The position numbers and the translations under genes were made by a program. Positions 50,593 to 61,994 of a DNA stretch of 64,000 bases are shown in pieces. The DNA is taken from assembly GCF_001039355.2 (NCBI RefSeq), contig NW_019775047.1:303462-367461 (forward strand), written 5' to 3'. The stretch is from Lingula anatina. Its lineage: Eukaryota; Brachiopoda; Lingulata; Lingulida; Lingulidae. The stretch's first letter is position 1, and each line of letters opens with the position of its first letter. Below the pieces are notes generated by a model. It was not told the origin of the DNA. It did no database searches and saw only the letters and a list, made by a program, of their open reading frames with translations.

Positions 50593-52762
50593 CATTAAAA
50601 GAAGATGAAAGCAGAAGTAACTTGATAGACAATATACAGTGCATAATTATATGTATGATGCTACACCTGAATGTGAACAAGAAGATGGATTTCTAAGAAT
50701 GAGAAATGATTCAAATATATCAAGCAATTAATTGATGATATTGACCACTGAAGTGATTGCCTGTGACCTGTGTTGTATGGACTTTGAAACAATGAAAAAA
50801 TGGAAATGGAATGAATAGAAATATAGCAAACACAAAGATATTTGGTATGGGAATTAAACATGTTTTTCCTGTGGTTTAGAGGATCAAGGTTTCCCAATAA
50901 GGGCAGGTGATGTGAATTGTTTCCATTATTATTATTATTTTTTTTTTGCCTAGTGTAATGTTTCTCACTGTAATGAACTCAGACACCAGCATGTGCACAA
51001 ACCTAAATCTCAATAATAAGTCGTAGAAATGTTGCCTTGCACTAATATTCTGTAATCGAATAGTTGGTCACTTTTTTTAAAAGAACAACACACGTTTACA
51101 TGGTTACATATTTGGCTGTTTGGATGTTATAACAATGGATGTAATACAATCTATTTCTGTGCACAGAGCGTAATTTGTTAATGTTTTTAATGACCCATTC
51201 TTTCAGAAGCAAGTTTCATTATTTTGTAAGATTGTATCAGGTGCGTAAAAGTGCTAAATAATATTTCATGTCCAAGTGAAGAATCTCAGTGTAAGAACAC
51301 AAAGCTTTATCATTTATTTTTGTCTTAGGACCTAAGGTAGGACATACCTTCTGATAATGAAGCATCCTTTTAGTTGAAAATTGACATCTGTATAGTGATG
51401 TCTAACATGTGCAAATGTAGAATATACAGCAGTTGCCAGTTTTAATCAGTTTCAGTAAGTTTGGTACTATTATAGAGGAAAAATGATGGGCTGAAAATGT
51501 CCAGTATATTGGCTGAAACAAAATTTCTAGATTGAGCGCAGATGCAATATTTCAGCAAGGTAGTCATTTAGATATGATAAGGATATAAAGCAGTCTGCAT
51601 CAGTTTCCAGCACACGTGTATCTCTGCTGTACATATTTGATAAAATGAAGAACAGATGTGTTAAAAAAAAAAGAAATGCACCCCATGAATTTAGACATTG
51701 TTTGTCCAATGTCAGTATGTCAAAGGTAGTGTATTGTTTGCCAATAAATACCAGTATACATTTGAAAATATACTTGCCTGCTATATTTTAAAATGTTTTA
51801 AGAATTTTTCTTTTATTGACTGCACAAGTACTATGTGTCTAGACACTAACCAATCATTGCCGCTAGCGTCACCGTCACTGAATAGTGTCCTCATAAATGT
51901 TACAAAAACATACAGGTCTGGAATGATTCAGTTTAAAATCCTGATGGATTGGAATGTTTTTCTGAAGGTAAAGGTTTTTGTCAATTTTTCACATATTTTC
52001 ATTTTGAATGCGTGACTTAGAATTGCAAAGGGTTTGATAGTAGCACAATATTAAAAAAATTTTTTGCATGTATACTGTTAAGCATTCCGGATAAAAACAA
52101 AAAAATGACAAAATACATTTTGTGGACTTTCATCACTTTCAAATTGCTTGTTTTTTATTCTCAGATAATATTTTGATAATGTCACTTCCTCTGTCAGTTT
52201 TGCCATTTATGCACATGCCCATTTGACAGCTTCACTGCCTTGTCACTTTATTGCATTGACTTAGGTTTCAAATATTTACTTAATAATCGTGACAGTCATT
52301 AATGAGATTTGGCAGAAACCACTGTGGGCTAGAGGAAAATATTTTGAACAATGTTTTGTGTATTTATCTTTGTAATAGGCAAGCAATAATTGTAATCTCA
52401 GAAATTTGTTTCTGCATTATAAGATCATTGAAACGGTGATGGATCACCACTTGACCCTTGTCAAACAATATACAAGTAAATTGCAATCTCTAAAGAAATG
52501 CTAATGAGTTTTTTATTTTGTTTTGCCAATCAAACGACCGAAGGTTGCCTAACTGTGAAAAGATAATGTTGGTCAACTGGAGCCAACTGAAAGGAAAAAA
52601 ATGAGGTGAATTTCTGTAATCATTTAGAAAAAGAATTTGAAGTGACAAAGTACAATGAAACAAAGATTGATGGGAAGGGACATTAGGATACAGGAGATAT
52701 AAAAATGACATGGTATTTGCAGAAGGAAGGAACCTTCTACTGGTAGTCTAATGAAAATGGCG

Positions 52763-53010
52763 TACAGCTAGGATATCCTACGGAATCATTTGATCCCATT
52801 TCCACGTGCAATGTTCGAGGTCAACTTTCGCTTGCAGCATAACAATGCCACCCCACACTGCTCACGGACCAACCCGCCAAAAGCCCTGATATTAACTCGG
52901 TTGAGCATCTTTGGGACGAATTTGAGAGAGCTGAAACCCACGCCCAGCAAAAACAACCGTGGAGATGAGTTTTGACCCAAGAGTGGAACAATATTACCCT
53001 CTACCAGGGT
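52763..53010 (+). pseudogene. Tc1/mariner-type transposase remnant, copy B
   Basis: This is the same broken remnant as at 44573-44820 with a handful of substitutions (for example ggacggattt against ggacgaattt). The same stops and frame change are shared, so the element was dead before the two copies separated. Confidence 0.75.
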
Positions 53011-56000
53011 CACAGATTGATTTTCACTTCATATTCACAAATGTGCCCATGGCTAATTCATGACGCAATTATTGCGCTGGAGGAAAGTGCACATTGTATA
53101 ATTCAGGATAGAAACCACCAAATAATTTCCCATTGACGGCCATACTAAGAAATGTCTGCAAAACTGCATGAACCAAATAAATGGGTGAAACATTTCCCAT
53201 CCCCATGGACAGCAGACACACTGACATAACTCCTTATGGCACAAAAATATAGGCCTACGTACTGTCATCAAGTAAACTTTCCTACCAACTTTACTTGAAC
53301 ATGTGCGCCACTCTGTTTGTAAACAAACCATTGCACCGCTCAGTCAGTAGCTCCCTCCGCCAGGTCTCACGACTGCACGACACCTGTGCCTGGTCCTAAA
53401 AAAAAAACTGGCAGTAGTTTACACCCTAGTCTGCTAGTTGACACCAAAATTAACTCTAGCAACACACAAGAAATGCCAGGAAAAAAATGGAAAAAAACCC
53501 ACTAATTTTCTCTCACTGAACTATAACAGTCGGTGATTGGCTGATTTAAGGTAGAACAGAATCGACCAACAAAAAAGACGTCATAGTGAAGACTCGGTGA
53601 ACAGCATGCCCCGTCTCGTAATGGCCCTTTATCGTGCACGTGGGGGACACACACACCCTTGATATGAGTAACTGTATACAATTCTTGATAAGGAAATGTA
53701 TGCGATATTTTGAAATTGATTGTTACCTTCCGTGGAGATTAATAAGCGTTTTTGTTTTATTAGAATCCGAATTCAAAAGTGCTCACTCACAACACCATAT
53801 TGAAAAACCCATCAAATCCACTGGAAGTGTTGAATATAATAGTGTTTGTTCTTTATTTTGCGTGTTTAGCTACTAAAAACAATTTGCATCTGCAATGATA
53901 CAGTTGTGCATTAATTTTTTTAATATTTGTAACAAAATCCATGAATTTTATTAGGTGTGACAGCCATTTTTTTATATTTAAAGTTGTTTTTGGAAAGCGA
54001 CGACTGGAATTAGCGGTAGACCATCCGAACAGCCGAAACCTGCCGCCCTGTCAGCCTTTCTACCTCTTACTTTTACCTGGCACAGTTTATACTTCTTACT
54101 ATCGTGTGCTGTTTCAAGAATAATTTAAAATTAAAAATTTCATACATTTTTCAGATCAGATGCAATTATGATAAATGTCATTACGATCATAACGGTTCTC
54201 GCTTAATACCATTATCTTATTGAACTCGACATTAATAGAGCTCTGAAAATGAAGGATGTGCCTGGCTACATGATTTTAGTCTTTAAAAGTGGAATGATTT
54301 GCTATTATTAACATTAATTCATTCGAATAGAGTAACAAGCGCAATGTACGGCATCTTCCCCATACGCAAATAATTCCATTTCCCGTCCCTCTGCTCAAAC
54401 GAAAAGAATTCTATTAATCCCAGGCTGGCAGGTCCTCGCATGGGTCTCTCTTATGATAATCGATTTATGTAGGTCTAGAGACATTATAAAATTAATTTTT
54501 AAAAGTTCGATAGAATACCCCTACCCCAAGAGATACGGTTAATGAATCCCCTCTAATTTGTTCGTTTCTTTTCGCTAACCGTTCTCTTTTTTTAGAATTT
54601 TTAATATAAGATTCCATCTTTTAGAAAGCCTACGTACGTCAGTGACGTTGTTATATAAAACGTATTGAAGTACATCAAATCATATTCAATTACATCCCAC
54701 TTGGGTTTAGACTGACTGCATAGACTTACAGTGTTAGCACCGTATGCTACAAGTATTTACAGGGTGGATCTTAAAAACGACCTATTTTAAATGATTTTTG
54801 GTCCACAACTAGGCTCTACTCTCACACAGGTATACGTCCGCGAACCAGCCAACAACCCCTATCAATAACAAAAGGCTAAATCTTAAATCGAGGCTTCTAC
54901 ACGGAAGGTGGTCAACTGCACATTATTATGTAATCCAGGTGAGCATTTTGGTGACAGGTGTTTAGAAAGGACCAAGGTCGGTAGAAGACAGAGAAAAGGG
55001 AACCGTATATGTCACACTGCTACAAATTCCGCACGAAGAACGAGGTTTTCGCACTGAAAGCTGCAGAAGTCTGTTGTAAGTACAGTATTGATGTATAAGA
55101 TAACTTTGCGTATTTTGTGTTGACGATGCCTTCCCAAAATGGTGCATTTCCCACTTCAGGCATTATGGCCATTGGGTACATTTTAATGGCGTGAATGCTT
55201 CGAAGTCCAAAATGAGCTTGAAGTTTTAAGAAATTATTTTCTGTTATTTTTCCAGAGGGAGCACACTTGACAATAAAGAAGGGAGGGGATTATTCCAGCT
55301 GTTCAAAGGTCTGAACACGTAAATCTGTCTGAAATACGACAGGGCAGGTAACTGCATTCACAGCTCCTAAATAGATTCCTTTTCATTCTTTACGACAGCA
55401 ATTTGTTTTAAAATTTTCAAATATATTCTGTTATTACAGTAAACTGACAACATAGAACTAGCCGCGATATATACGTCCTTCAGTGTGTATGTTTTCAAGT
55501 ACATTTCGTCCCTATAATCTTCTAATCTGTATTAAAACATTTGCAGGAATACTTTGGGTTATAAATATGATCTAAACTTGCCAGCGCCCAGTTTACGTAA
55601 TTGTTTATGTATTATTGGAATATGAAGATTATCGACTTTTATCATAGAACATTTTTGGTAACGACCCGCGTTTTTCATGTACAGTAACTGGGTGGGGGGT
55701 GGGTGGGGGTACCCTCTCCCAGATTTACAGATTGATTTTTTACTAGATATTCACAGATATGTCTACTGTGTTAGAGAAAAGTGTACATAATTAATTTTCG
55801 GTCCCGGGGAGCACAGCGGACGAGTACCCCATCCTTGGATTCGAAGCTGAACCCCCTCCCCCCGTACGCCTGCAAAATTGCAGTATTAAGAACAGGAGAT
55901 AAAACCAATTTCTCCGTTCCTGCGCCCTACAAATAAATTCTTGCAGTTAAATTATCCCCGTCTGCTGTTGAATATTTTCTTTGTAAGTGAGGCGATTCTT

Positions 56001-56607
56001 GTCTTTGCTATCCTCGCCTTTTGCAAAGTTCAAAATTATCATTTTGTTTTTCTAGATCCTGTAAAGTTAATGGTTTCTATTTATTGTTATAACAATGGTA
56101 TGTGTGGGCACATTGAAAACATCACGAGATTCTTCACGAAGGGATACGCTTTAATAGTCTAATTAATTTGCCTTAAGACTAGTATGTCGTCGTGTATAAA
56201 GAACTGAAGTGGATTTCTACAACAGTTATTTGTATATTACTTTACCAAAGTCTTAGGCGTCTTCCTGTTAATGTGAATTTCTTCGTTTAATTTCAGTAAC
56301 TCGTAACTACGGCTTAGGCGGTAACTGGAAGTAACGCCCATCAAAGGCATCAGATTTGTGTGCGCCAGCACCCGCACCCCTGTCAAGATTGTCTCGCTTG
56401 TCGAAGTTTGTCTTCTACTTAATTTGCAGGGTTGACGTTTGTTATGAAATGTAGTATTTTAATTGGATTGAAATATCTTGTATCAAAACGTGAATCGGCT
56501 AAAGAACACCACGTAACAAACCTTTTATTCGTAGAATCTTTGATCTGAAAATATGAACCAAGTCCAAGCGTCAACCCTGTATGTTGCTGGTTTTATACTA
56601 TATATGC

Positions 56608-57384
56608 GTGTGTTTCTGAGTTGAAGCATAAGAACTCTATCAACCCACTATGTTTTTCATTGTAATTTGTTTTATATTTCTTTGTTTCATCAATTCTCGA
56701 ATTGGAAACAACACTTTTGGAGTACCCTTTAAACAGAATTGATATCGATGAAAAAGGTGCTTTAGTTGAGTGATGTATGGAAACGAAAATGATTAAGTGA
56801 TTGTTATAAAATTATCACTAATTTATGTCCAGGTAGAGCACTGTGCTTGTACGACTGGTTCTTTGTTTGCTTGTAAAATTATGTGTGGACAAATCTGCAA
56901 TAAGACGACGGCAGTTGAAAATGGTTGATTGCTCATCTTTATTAAAATGTAAATTTTACTAAAGTTAACTTTTGGAAAGAGAATTAAATTTTGTCGCGGC
57001 TCCATCTCGTAAATTGCACCCAGGGAACTGTTTGGAAATACATTTGAAGAAGAGAACGAAATATTAATATACTATTTAATAACTGAAAATACTGTGTCAA
57101 CGTATACTACTTCAAAAATGACAGCATTATAAAACTGCAAAATTTGCACTCGTTATTGCAAAATTGCCCACATATATTGGAATGATCTATCTAAAAGTGT
57201 GAATTTGCGACGTGACGAATGCTAAGAATAAACTAACTTTGGATCTCGGTATTTTGCCACTGTGTGTCTGATCAGTGACAGTCCCATAGTGTCAGCACTG
57301 GCACTGGGAAGGCGTCAGTATGTTTGTTTTACGAAAATCAAATCAAGGGCAGCAGGCCCGTAGCCGGGGGGGGGGGGGGGGGGG
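56608..57384. repeat. Sequence repeated at 58500-59262, left copy
   Basis: It starts gtgtgtttctgagttgaagc and ends in a G-run where the 750-n gap begins. It matches 58500-59262 nearly base for base, with a 6-bp difference near 57292 (cactgg present twice here). No gene is visible. Confidence 0.9.
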
Positions 57385-58134
57385 NNNNNNNNNNNNNNNN
57401 NNNNNNNNNNNNNNNNNNNNNNNNNNNNNNNNNNNNNNNNNNNNNNNNNNNNNNNNNNNNNNNNNNNNNNNNNNNNNNNNNNNNNNNNNNNNNNNNNNNN
57501 NNNNNNNNNNNNNNNNNNNNNNNNNNNNNNNNNNNNNNNNNNNNNNNNNNNNNNNNNNNNNNNNNNNNNNNNNNNNNNNNNNNNNNNNNNNNNNNNNNNN
57601 NNNNNNNNNNNNNNNNNNNNNNNNNNNNNNNNNNNNNNNNNNNNNNNNNNNNNNNNNNNNNNNNNNNNNNNNNNNNNNNNNNNNNNNNNNNNNNNNNNNN
57701 NNNNNNNNNNNNNNNNNNNNNNNNNNNNNNNNNNNNNNNNNNNNNNNNNNNNNNNNNNNNNNNNNNNNNNNNNNNNNNNNNNNNNNNNNNNNNNNNNNNN
57801 NNNNNNNNNNNNNNNNNNNNNNNNNNNNNNNNNNNNNNNNNNNNNNNNNNNNNNNNNNNNNNNNNNNNNNNNNNNNNNNNNNNNNNNNNNNNNNNNNNNN
57901 NNNNNNNNNNNNNNNNNNNNNNNNNNNNNNNNNNNNNNNNNNNNNNNNNNNNNNNNNNNNNNNNNNNNNNNNNNNNNNNNNNNNNNNNNNNNNNNNNNNN
58001 NNNNNNNNNNNNNNNNNNNNNNNNNNNNNNNNNNNNNNNNNNNNNNNNNNNNNNNNNNNNNNNNNNNNNNNNNNNNNNNNNNNNNNNNNNNNNNNNNNNN
58101 NNNNNNNNNNNNNNNNNNNNNNNNNNNNNNNNNN
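57385..58134. other. Assembly gap of 750 undetermined bases
   Basis: A run of exactly 750 N follows a G homopolymer of about 20 nt and precedes a TG repeat. Open frames that cross it have no meaning. Confidence 1.
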
Positions 58135-58499
58135 TGTGTGTGTGTGTGTGTTTATTTCAATAAAAATTATGTATACAATTCTATGTTGTTTTGCTTTACT
58201 TTATTTTGTATCTATTAATAAATATGCATTAAAGAATTGAAATTAACATGATCAGACTTGCCCTGTGACGTCATAGCAAAACATAAACAAACGTCCCACA
58301 TGTCCAGCGACATCATCATTTTGTCACAACAAAATTCCGTTACCATGGCAATACAAACATAAACATATTTGTTTACTTGTTACGTCATGTCCCATTGTAC
58401 GCTATAATTTTTCTTTGTCCTGTTACGTCATTAAAACAAAGGGTTTTACGTCAATTAACGTCATTTCCTTTGTTACGCCAAAGTAGCCTCCTACTACTT
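58135..58499. other. Haplotype-specific insertion with repeated ACGTCA motifs
   Basis: This segment starts with a TG repeat and has no counterpart between copy B and its continuation at 56608. It contains several CRE-like half sites: tgacgtca, ttacgtcatg, ttacgtcatt, ttacgtcaat and aacgtcattt. No coding sequence or terminal repeats are evident. It may be a polymorphic insertion or allele-specific sequence beside a microsatellite. Confidence 0.6.
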
Positions 58500-59262
58500 G
58501 TGTGTTTCTGAGTTGTAGCATAAGAACTCTATCAACCCACTATGTTTTTCATTGTAATTTGTTTTATATTTCTTTGTTTCATCAATTCTCGAATTGGAAA
58601 CAACACTTTTGGAGTACCCTTTAAACAGAATTGATATCGATGAAAAAGGTGCTTTAGTTGAGTGATGTATGGAAACGAAAATGATTAAGTGATTGTTATA
58701 AAATTATCACTAATTTATGTCCAGGTAGAGCACTGTGCTTGTACGACTGGTTCTTTGTTTGCTTGTAAAATTATGTGTGGACAAATCTGCAATAAGACGA
58801 CGGCAGTTGAAAATGGTTGATTGCTCATCTTTATTAAAATGTAAATTTTACTATAGTTAACTTTTGGAAAGAGAATTAAATTTTGTCGCGGCTCCATCTC
58901 GTAAATTGCACCCAGGGAACTCTTTGGAAATACATTTGAAGAAGAGAACGAAATATTAATATACTATTTAATAACTGAAAATACTGTGTCAAAGTATACT
59001 ACTTCAAAAATGACAGCATTATAAAACTGCAAAATTTGCACTCGTTATTGCAAAATTGCCCACATGTATTGGAATGATCTTTCTAAAAGTGTGAATTTGC
59101 GACGTGACGAATGCTAAGAATAAACTAACTTTGGATCTCGGTATTTTGCCACTGTGTGTCTGATCAGTGACAGTCCCATAGTGTCAGCACTGGGAAGGCG
59201 TCAGTATGTTTGTTTTACGAAAATCAAATCAAGGGCAGCAGGCCCGTAGCCAGGGGGGGTTC
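58500..59262. repeat. Sequence repeated from 56608-57384, right copy
   Basis: It begins gtgtgtttctgagttgtagc and continues past the point where the left copy is cut by the gap, into gtagccagggggggttcg. This lets one infer what lies beyond the gap on the other allele. Confidence 0.9.
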
Positions 59263-59400
59263 GGGGGGGGGGGTATAAAGAACCGCCCCTTTTGCTGGGA
59301 AAAGGTCCACTCTGGGTAAAATTTGATCTAGGTATTTGATCTGATCTAGGTTTTTATGGGCAAAGGTCCACTTTTTCAGAAAAAGAACCCCCCTTTTGAA
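59241..59400. repeat. Dispersed element with G-rich end
   Basis: cccgtagccagggggggttc is followed by repeated words (aaaggtccactYtKg twice, gatctaggt twice) and ends near aaaaagaacccccctttt. The ggggggttc and gaacccccc phrases form inverted ends. The start resembles the element at 21060. The family is unknown. Confidence 0.5.
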
Positions 59401-60950
59401 ATTGCCTGGACAGGATAGAGATTTTTCAAAGTTAATATGCGTTTGTTATTACAGTAGGAAAAGTGTTTCTAATTGGACTATCATAATTTCTCAGTAGAGT
59501 CCAGTTGTGTATTGTTCACGACATTTTGTCAATATCACAAAGGCCAAATTTTACATCTTCACCAAGAAAAAAATCGCAGAAGGTATAATTATTATTATTA
59601 CGTCTTTTGTCAATTGAAAGGTATGATTGGCTTTTACCATTACTTTTTACTTTCTGAAATTGCGAAAAATTCTCATCAAAGTGTCAAAAAGTGTAATGGT
59701 TGTTCTCAATTATCTAGATGGAATTTTGTAGACAGTCCTCTCCAGCTAGTTAAAAGGAAAAAATTCAACTGGAGATGAGCAGAATAATGATGATGATGAT
59801 AAATACGAATAACTCTTATACTGGAACTTAAATTAAGCAACTGGGCGACGTTTTTACCTGAACCATATTCTACAGGATGACTAAAACATTCACTCAATAA
59901 TGATGATTATGTTAATGTTAAAAAATTCATAACAAATATTTTGCTAATCTATTTAGGGTTGATTTTGTTGTCATTCTTTTCTTTATTCCATATATTGGGT
60001 CGGGGTCAAGGGGTCATTAAGATCAAATGTCCTGATGAGATGAGAGTCCTGCACGTCCTGTTGGGTTATTTTTGCTGAGCGCTGACTGATCACTTAACAC
60101 CGGAGACCAGAATTTAGTTTATTAGCATTTGCTGAATGAATGTTTGTTCACTTAAAAACTTTTTTGAGTAAACTTATTTTTGTGTAACCTTTTCATATGT
60201 TTTTATATTATCCATAAAGATGGCTATTACTAGGATACAATTGTACACTGATCATGTCTTCATGCTGTTTTTAATTCACACGACGCAGAAAACTAATTGT
60301 TCACAGTCACCCAATTACGTCTTTTAAGATTTGATGCGAAAAAAATAGGCCAGATAAGGGCTATATATACATTTATTCACCAGCAAAAACAACCATGAAT
60401 CTTTCCAGAATCAATACTTTTTAGGTATTGTGTGAGGTTATCAGCAAGACGACATGGAATAACGTGGGCAGTCATAAGTGTGTGTGTAATTTAGGGGGTA
60501 ACATTTATATTAGGTCTTATGCATTTTGAATTTTCGATATCGCTAATACCACTGGATTTGGGTAAATGTTCCTCCATGAAATTTGTGATCAATTCTAAGA
60601 TAAACAAAGTAGCGTCTTTTTCAACGAAGTTTAATATAGTCATGCGGCCAATCATTAATTTATTTATTCATTCTGGGCTTAAGTCCGTGCGTTTTATGTT
60701 CTGGTCAGTATTCTGTATGAGGATTAATTAATCGAGCAGCGATTTACAATATGAAACACGTTTTCGTTGGCGGAAGTGGCACTTTTTGTATTTAAGGTCG
60801 ATTTATATTTAGGAATTCCATGTTTCAGAATATGCTATTTTGTAGGGAAAAAGTCATTTTCAGTCCTCTTTTCCGCTGCAAGGGCAACGATAACGTGTTT
60901 GTTGTACTTATCAAAAATTTGCAAAATGTCTCTTCGGACATCTAGTGATG
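59401..60950. other. Non-coding stretch, nothing recognised
   Basis: AT-rich sequence with a short GAT microsatellite near 59786. I found no exon, RNA gene or element with defined ends. Confidence 0.5.
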
Positions 60951-61047
60951 TGTTTCGAGCTGGTATCGAACCCGCAGGTTTTCCATCGCCTCTTACTTTC
61001 TGCCCAACATTACGCCGCCTTACCCACTGAGCTACCGCCTCAGCTTA
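60951..61047 (-). repeat. tRNA-like pol III module 1 (SINE head)
   Basis: On the minus strand this reads gaggcggtagctcagtggg (A box TAGCTCAGTGG) and, about 60 nt later, gcgggttcgataccagc (B box GGTTCGATACC). The A-to-B spacing is that of a tRNA with a long variable region, but the stems do not pair well enough for a functional tRNA, so I call it a tRNA-derived repeat. Confidence 0.65.
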
Positions 61048-61125
61048 CGCTGTCTTAGTTGTATGGTCGTCTTATAATCATTGAGACTGCTTATTTCGAT
61101 TATTTTTTTGCAAAAGGTAATTTGC

Positions 61126-61210
61126 TGGGACCCAGCAGCGCCAGGAATTGAACCTGCGACCTTCCGACTCGGAGGCAAGCGCGTTACCTACTCCTCTAAG
61201 TGTTCCCACC
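61126..61210 (-). repeat. tRNA-like pol III module 2 (SINE head)
   Basis: The minus strand reads gggaacacttagaggagtag, gtaacgcgcttgcctccgag, then gtcgcaggttcaattcctgg. The B box GGTTCAATTCC is good and the length between boxes is tRNA-like. The anticodon stem pairs poorly, arguing against a functional tRNA gene. The flank holds a second possible pairing, ctgggacccag at 61125-61135. Confidence 0.6.
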
Positions 61211-61291
61211 CACCCTCCCCGGGTAGACTTTCTTCTTATAGTAACAAAACGAAAACAAGATCAAGTCCCACTTCCTTATTTCCAAGTACCC

Positions 61292-61337
61292 TTGCCAGGA
61301 ATCGAACCCTGAACCCAGACTATACCACTAAGCCGCA
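61292..61337 (-). repeat. tRNA-like pol III module 3, shortened
   Basis: The minus strand reads gcggcttagtggtatagtc then gggttcgattcctggc: an A-box-like GGCTTAGTGG only about 20 nt before a perfect B box GGTTCGATTCC. The anticodon arm appears to be deleted. It has the same orientation as modules 1 and 2. Confidence 0.55.
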
Positions 61338-61830
61338 AAAAGACATTTTGCATAAATTTGAAAGTTTTTTTTTTATTAAGAACAAAACAAATTTACATTA
61401 AGTATTCATTTATTTCAAAAACATCTTCCAGTAGAAGTACATTGTCTTATAAGAATATTTGCATTATTACAAGGATTGACTTTGTAAAACAGAATCATTG
61501 CTATCTGTATTACTTGATGCATATTTTGTCAAATAAATTTGAAACATTAACTATGAACTAAACCATTTGTTTTATATTTGATAATATAATACTAAATAAA
61601 GCATTAAATTATTTTCAATTTCTCAAAAACAATGGCGGAACTAGTACTCCATTCCCCGGAGGAAGAGAAACCCATTCTGGACTCGCAAAATCAAGTCCCA
61701 AAAATAATTCAAATTGCTTAAAATTTCAACATCTGACCCCTTAAAATATCCTTAATCCGCCAGTGTTTTTTAAACATGTAGAAATGTATTAAGTCTTCTC
61801 AAAAATTCTCCGTCTCTCACTCACTCTCTG
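61338..61830. other. Non-coding stretch, nothing recognised
   Basis: AT-rich sequence with an A/T homopolymer near 61370. No exon or element with defined borders is visible. Confidence 0.5.
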
Positions 61831-61922
61831 TAATGTTTTTGGAGTGCTCACCTTATACGGCGCGTATATATATATATATATACACACACGCGCCGTATAA
61901 GGTGAGCACTCTAAAAACATTA
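61831..61922. repeat. Long perfect hairpin with TA/CA loop
   Basis: Arms of 34 nt at 61831-61864 and 61889-61922 are reverse complements with a single mismatch (ggagtgctcaccttatacgg, cgcg on the left). The 24-nt loop is TA and CA repeat. It is followed by a (TA)n run at 61938-61990. It may be a foldback element or the product of inverted duplication at a microsatellite. Confidence 0.85.
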
Positions 61923-61935
61923 CATTATAAAAAAC

Positions 61936-61937
<2 letters not shown>

Positions 61938-61990
<53 letters not shown>
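61938..61990. repeat. (TA)n microsatellite
   Basis: About 26 TA units directly after the hairpin. Confidence 0.95.

Positions 61991-61994
<4 letters not shown>

Larger units (their letters stand above)
48586..56607. repeat. Large duplicated block, copy B
   Basis: It is collinear with 40612-48584. It starts mid-sequence at the same tgactttttcctttatattc phrase and runs to the ctatatatgcgtg phrase that corresponds to the end of copy A. Differences include a tandemly doubled 44-bp unit at about 49049-49131, a segment of about 190 bp (50217-50409) missing from copy A, and a missing segment near 56070. It contains a second IMPDH terminal exon and a second Tc1-like remnant but no other gene. Confidence 0.9.

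Noticed and set aside
57320-58240. Long open frames crossing the 750-n gap
   Set aside because: Undetermined bases contain no stops, so the frames are artefacts.
60951-61337. Functional tRNA genes
   Set aside because: A and B boxes are present, but the anticodon and acceptor stems do not pair properly and one module lacks the anticodon arm. tRNA-derived repeats fit better.
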